Source of the DNA: Firmicutes bacterium UBA5010
GTDB taxonomy: Bacteria; Bacillota; Clostridia; Tissierellales; Sedimentibacteraceae
Assembly: GCA_002396645.1 (NCBI GenBank)
Contig: DGYI01000016.1
Coordinates: 1,523 to 14,645 of the forward strand
Length of the DNA: 13,123 nucleotides
Direction of reading: 5' to 3'
Part shown: positions 13,098-13,123 of the stretch, piece after piece
Numbering within the stretch: the first letter of the stretch is position 1
Layout of the letters: every line of letters starts with the position of its first letter
Notes under the pieces: model-generated
Told to the model about the DNA's origin: nothing
Databases searched by the model: none
What the model saw: the letters and a program-made list of their open reading frames with translations, nothing else
Program-made: the position numbers and the translations under genes

Positions 13098-13123
13098 ATT
13101 TCACGTATAATCCAATTATCCTC

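Overview
The window is AT-rich, with AGGAGG-type ribosome binding sites, a CIRCE/HrcA-controlled groESL operon and a [4Fe-4S] cysteine-desulfidase-type enzyme. Together these point to a low-GC, anaerobic Gram-positive bacterium (Clostridia/Tissierellia-like). That placement is inferred from style and gene content; there is no rRNA in the window.

Layout. (1) 1-1703, plus strand: the right end of an integrated element. It holds the 3' part of an ImmA/IrrE-family metallopeptidase, a leader with several hairpins, and a Tn916/phage-type tyrosine integrase. (2) 1704-2036: a gene-free strip with an integrase terminator and several short direct repeats, the probable element/chromosome junction. (3) 2037-4136, minus strand: groES-groEL with its promoter, a perfect CIRCE operator and a terminator. 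(4) 4365-6540, plus strand: an isolated methyl-accepting chemotaxis protein whose Cache domain carries the amino-acid-binding residue pattern. (5) 6548-8027, minus strand: a two-gene operon of a lipoprotein of unknown function followed by an OGG1-type 8-oxoguanine DNA glycosylase. (6) 7998-8202: a divergent control region with a perfect 16-bp palindrome and a long near-perfect hairpin. (7) 8312-9601, plus strand: an L-cysteine desulfidase/serine-dehydratase-alpha family enzyme (CyuA/UPF0597). (8) 9617-10132, minus strand: a RimJ/RimL-type GNAT acetyltransferase convergent with it; the two genes share one perfect palindromic terminator. (9) 10481-12405, plus strand: two tandem paralogous XRE-type regulators with nearly identical DNA-binding heads and C-terminal arrays of about 28-residue helical repeats. 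(10) 12459-13097, minus strand: a histidine-phosphatase (phosphoglycerate-mutase-like) protein.

The left end is mobile-element lysogeny and integration functions. The rest looks like ordinary chromosome: protein folding, DNA repair, amino-acid sensing and catabolism. The least explained part is the tandem HTH-repeat pair at 10481-12405. Its two members should read the same DNA site, but their repeat arrays differ in surface chemistry, and three copies of an AATATT-N3-AATATT dyad lie in the promoter region upstream. This is the best candidate in the window for an undescribed regulatory system.
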